Origin: Bradyrhizobium betae
GTDB taxonomy: Bacteria > Pseudomonadota > Alphaproteobacteria > Rhizobiales > Xanthobacteraceae
Direction: 5' to 3'
NCBI RefSeq assembly: GCF_004123905.1
Contig: NZ_MZXW01000016.1
Location: forward strand, 930,001-994,000
DNA: 64,000 nt
Shown piece after piece: positions 61,718 through 64,000 of this stretch (within the stretch, counting starts at the first letter, position 1; each line of letters opens with the position of its first letter). Under the pieces are notes generated by a model. The model ran no database searches. It had not been told where the DNA came from and saw only the letters and a program-made list of their open reading frames with translations. Made by a program: the position numbers and the translations under genes.

Positions 61718-61826
61718 GCTGTCATGGCCCGGCTTGACCGGGGCATCCAGTACGCCGCGGCCTCTCGATTCAATCACAACGGCCCCTGGAATACTGGATC
61801 GTCCGCCTTCGCGGACGATGACAGCG
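61718..61826. repeat. 109-bp palindromic element with 8-bp terminal inverted repeats, copy 2
   Basis: Starts GCTGTCAT and ends ATGACAGC; contains GGCATCCAGTACGCCGCGGC and TGGAATACTGGATCGTCCGC. Same family as 59154-59260, in reverse orientation. Intergenic between the secreted protein and the next gene. Confidence 0.85.
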
Positions 61827-61862
61827 AGTGTGAGGCGGCGCTGTTGCCCGCCGGCTCCGGCG

Positions 61863-62165
61863 TTACTGATCCGACCCGAACTTGAACTTGCCGTCGCCTT
61901 CGAGATACGGGCCGCTGCGCATGTAGAGCTGGCCATTATGGCCGATGAAGAACAGCGTGCCTTTCGGCACCTTCTTGGCGCCCTTCAAGAGCTCGCCGGC
62001 ATTGCTGGTGCCCATCTTGTAGGAAAAGGTCTTGCCTTCCTTGTCATAGGCATAGCCCGTGTCTGGCTTGAGCTCCCACGGCGTCGCCGCGGTTTGCGCC
62101 AATGCAGGTGCCGCGAACGCGCCCAGCATCGTTACGAGTGCAAATGTCTTCGTTGAAAATGCCAT
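61863..62165 (-). CDS. Small secreted hypothetical protein
   Basis: A 100-residue protein with signal peptide (TKTFALVTMLGAFAAPALA, cleavage before QTAAT). The mature part reads PWELKPDTGYAYDKEGKTF, MGTSNAGELLKGAKKVPKGT, LFFIGHNGQLYMRSGPYLEG. A beta-rich periplasmic protein of unknown function. ATG at 62163-62165 is best spaced from GGGAGG; another ATG is one codon upstream. Confidence 0.75.
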   Translation of the reverse strand: MAFSTKTFALVTMLGAFAAPALAQTAATPWELKPDTGYAYDKEGKTFSYKMGTSNAGELLKGAKKVPKGTLFFIGHNGQLYMRSGPYLEGDGKFKFGSDQ

Positions 62166-62358
62166 CATCCATCCTCCCCGCCATTCGGGCACCCTGTTTG
62201 AACAAATCACGAACGATATTTCCGGGTCAATTCGCAAAACGCCGCAGCGCATCACGTCTTGCCCAGTAGTTTGTGATTTTCCCTTCACCCACCCGCGACT
62301 ATGTTCCGCTTTCAGTCTAGAACGCAATTCGACAAAAATATTCGTGGGGATGATTCGA

Positions 62359-62838
62359 ATGAACCATGTCATTAAAGCCTGCTCGGCTGCCGCGCTGTTG
62401 GTCGCGGCGCTGGCGCCGGCTGCTTGGGCCGATGATTACCAGCTCAGCCACAACCAGCGGATTTCGTGTAGTCGCGGCCTTGCCCCGGGCAAGCTGAACA
62501 CGGCGACCTGCAAATCCTACACCTACCTGTTCAACACCAGGACCTCGGAATATTTCCGCTGCCAGGTCTCGTTGGCGCTGACCCGCGACAACAAGGAAGT
62601 CATCAACGTCCAGACTGACGGTGGCTGCACCAAGAAGCCGCGCATCTTCGAGACCGACGGGCATTATGATTTCGACGCCACCGAGACCGAGCCGCCGAAC
62701 ACCAATTCGTTCTTCGGCCCCGGCGGCTACTCGATCTGGGCTGCCGACATGGCCGCGCAGAAGATCCGCGGCTGCATCACCATCTCGTCCGGCCTCGGCT
62801 CCGACATCTCCAAGTGCCTGGACATGACGTTCCAGTAA
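62359..62838 (+). CDS. Secreted hypothetical protein
   Basis: A 159-residue protein with signal peptide (VIKACSAAALLVAALAPAAW, cleavage after AWA). It has about five cysteines in the mature part (ISCSR, ATCKS, FRCQV, GGCTKK, RGCITISS, SKCLD) and a central GHYDFDATETEPPNTNSFFG. Family not recognised. The ATG at 62359 is preferred over one at 62350 because GTGGGG is too close to the latter. Confidence 0.72.
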   Translation: MNHVIKACSAAALLVAALAPAAWADDYQLSHNQRISCSRGLAPGKLNTATCKSYTYLFNTRTSEYFRCQVSLALTRDNKEVINVQTDGGCTKKPRIFETDGHYDFDATETEPPNTNSFFGPGGYSIWAADMAAQKIRGCITISSGLGSDISKCLDMTFQ

Positions 62839-63001
62839 GGCGACAAGCCAGCGCTTGCCTGCGCCACCTCGCCGCACCCCCGGTTCCCAAAAGTCGAGCC
62901 GGGACAGCCGTTCACCGCAGTCCTGTTTTGACTATTGGACGGGTTGACCCGCTCTCCTCATCCGGCCAATTTCCCGGCCGGTTTGGGGAGTAAAAACAAC
63001 C

Positions 63002-63949
63002 ATGAAACGGACGATTTTCGGCGCGGCCGCGGCTCTTGCCTTGGCGGCGTCGGCACCTTGCGCGCATGCGCAATCCTTCATCAACGTGCTGACCGGGGGC
63101 ACCTCCGGCGTCTACTATCCGCTCGGGGTCGCGATCGGGAAGATCTACGGCGACAAGATTCCGAACGTGAAGACGCAGGTGCAGGCCACCAAGGCGTCGG
63201 TCGAGAATTTGATCCTGCTCCAGCAGGGCCGGGGCGAAATCGCCTTCACGCTGGGCGACTCGCTCAAAGCCGCTTGGGATGGCGATGAGGAAGCCGGTTT
63301 CAAGACCAAGCTCGACAAGCTCAGGACCATCGGCGCGATCTATCCGAACTACATCCAGATCGTTGCGACTGCTGAGTCCGGCATCAAGACGCTCGCCGAC
63401 CTCAAGGGCAAGAGCCTGTCGGTCGGCGCGCCGAAGTCGGGCACCGAGCTGAATTCCCGCGCGATCCTGGCCGCCGCCGGCATGACCTACAAGGATCTCG
63501 GCAAGGTGGAATATCTGCCGTTCGCCGAATCCGTCGACCTCATGAAGAACCGCCAGTTGGGTGCGACGCTTCAGTCGGCCGGCCTTGGCGTGGCCTCGCT
63601 GAAGGATCTCTCGACCTCGAGCCCGATCACGGTGGTGTCGGTGCCGAAGGAGACCGTCGACAAGATCGGCCCGCCCTTCATCTCGGCGACCATTCCGGCC
63701 AACACCTATACCGGACAGGACAAGGACGTGCCGACCGCGGCCGTGGTCAACTATCTCGTGACGAGTTCGGCGGTGTCGGATGATCTCGCCTACCAGATGA
63801 CCAAGCTGGTGTTCGAGTCGCTGCCGGAATTGCAGAATGCGCATGCGGCCGGCAAGGAGATCAAGCTTGAGACCGCCGCCACCGGCAGCCCGGTTCCGCT
63901 GCACCCCGGTGCGATCCGCTATTACAAGGAAAAAGGGCTGATCAAGTAG
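63002..63949 (+). CDS. TAXI-family TRAP transporter solute-binding protein
   Basis: A 315-residue periplasmic protein. The signal peptide (AALALAASAPCAHA) precedes QSFINVLTGGTSGVYYPLGVAIGKIY, the TAXI-type ligand motif; later NLILLQQGRGEIAFTLGDS, KSLSVGAPKSGTEL, AGMTYKDLGKVEYL and YFKE-like end. TAXI proteins deliver substrates to TRAP membrane subunits; none are in the remaining 50 bases of the window. GGGGAG precedes the ATG. Confidence 0.92.
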   Translation: MKRTIFGAAAALALAASAPCAHAQSFINVLTGGTSGVYYPLGVAIGKIYGDKIPNVKTQVQATKASVENLILLQQGRGEIAFTLGDSLKAAWDGDEEAGFKTKLDKLRTIGAIYPNYIQIVATAESGIKTLADLKGKSLSVGAPKSGTELNSRAILAAAGMTYKDLGKVEYLPFAESVDLMKNRQLGATLQSAGLGVASLKDLSTSSPITVVSVPKETVDKIGPPFISATIPANTYTGQDKDVPTAAVVNYLVTSSAVSDDLAYQMTKLVFESLPELQNAHAAGKEIKLETAATGSPVPLHPGAIRYYKEKGLIK

Positions 63950-64000
63950 GGTCGGCTCTCGGTATCGGACGGCATGGCCGGGGCAAATGCGCGAAGCGCG

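Overview
The window reads as chromosome of a high-GC alphaproteobacterium, most likely Bradyrhizobium or a close relative. The grounds are codon use, the gene order DUF2948-hisD-UPF0262-phosphatase-maf-yacG followed by tRNA-Phe, many small IclR/TetR/LuxR-controlled catabolic units, and several families of short palindromic intergenic repeats of the type seen in that lineage. The genus is inference; no rRNA or marker phylogeny is available here.

Left part (1-11 kb): end of an alpha/beta hydrolase and a MetY-type sulfhydrylase. Next comes an IclR regulator divergent from a six-gene aromatic-acid type operon (TTT binding protein, flavin reductase, FAH hydrolase, HpaH-like hydratase, RidA, amidohydrolase). 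A LuxR regulator, a luciferase-like oxidoreductase and a Tat-exported/membrane redox pair follow. Between 11 and 23.8 kb lie a cNMP-domain protein, a long non-coding repeat beside tRNA-Thr, a cNMP/thioredoxin-reductase-like fusion without CxxC, a TetR-SDR divergent pair and the conserved hisD-yacG housekeeping block ending in tRNA-Phe.

Middle part (24-49.7 kb) is accessory. It starts with a membrane-anchored AraC regulator and an HlyD/ABC/FtsX/FtsX efflux operon. A roughly 12 kb stretch follows, flanked by two diverged copies of a short coding relic (29.46 and 41.40 kb) and carrying broken genes. It holds a GlxA-like regulator divergent from an alcohol dehydrogenase and hydrolase, a GGDEF-EAL membrane protein divergent from an orphan PstS-like protein, and a cytochrome b/ethylbenzene-dehydrogenase-type haem protein with a 2Fe-2S reductase. 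An acyl-CoA synthetase then converges on a LuxR regulator, which lies downstream of a three-gene haem oxidation unit (DyP partner, DyP peroxidase, RoxA-like dihaem cytochrome). That unit is divergent from a tiny secreted protein made of four VRDHR repeats, and a perfect CRP-type palindrome lies between them.

Right part (49.9-64 kb) is ordinary: nitrobindin-like protein, RibD-like reductase, amine oxidase, isochorismatase, DUF3088, CoA-transferase pair, TPR protein, aldo/keto reductase, PaaI thioesterase, NUDIX hydrolase, several small secreted proteins and a TAXI-type TRAP binding protein. Copies of a roughly 108-bp palindromic element with 8-bp terminal inverted repeats sit between genes.

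No complete insertion sequence, CRISPR array, rRNA or prophage was seen. All positions were read by hand; similarity calls come from motif recognition, not database searches.
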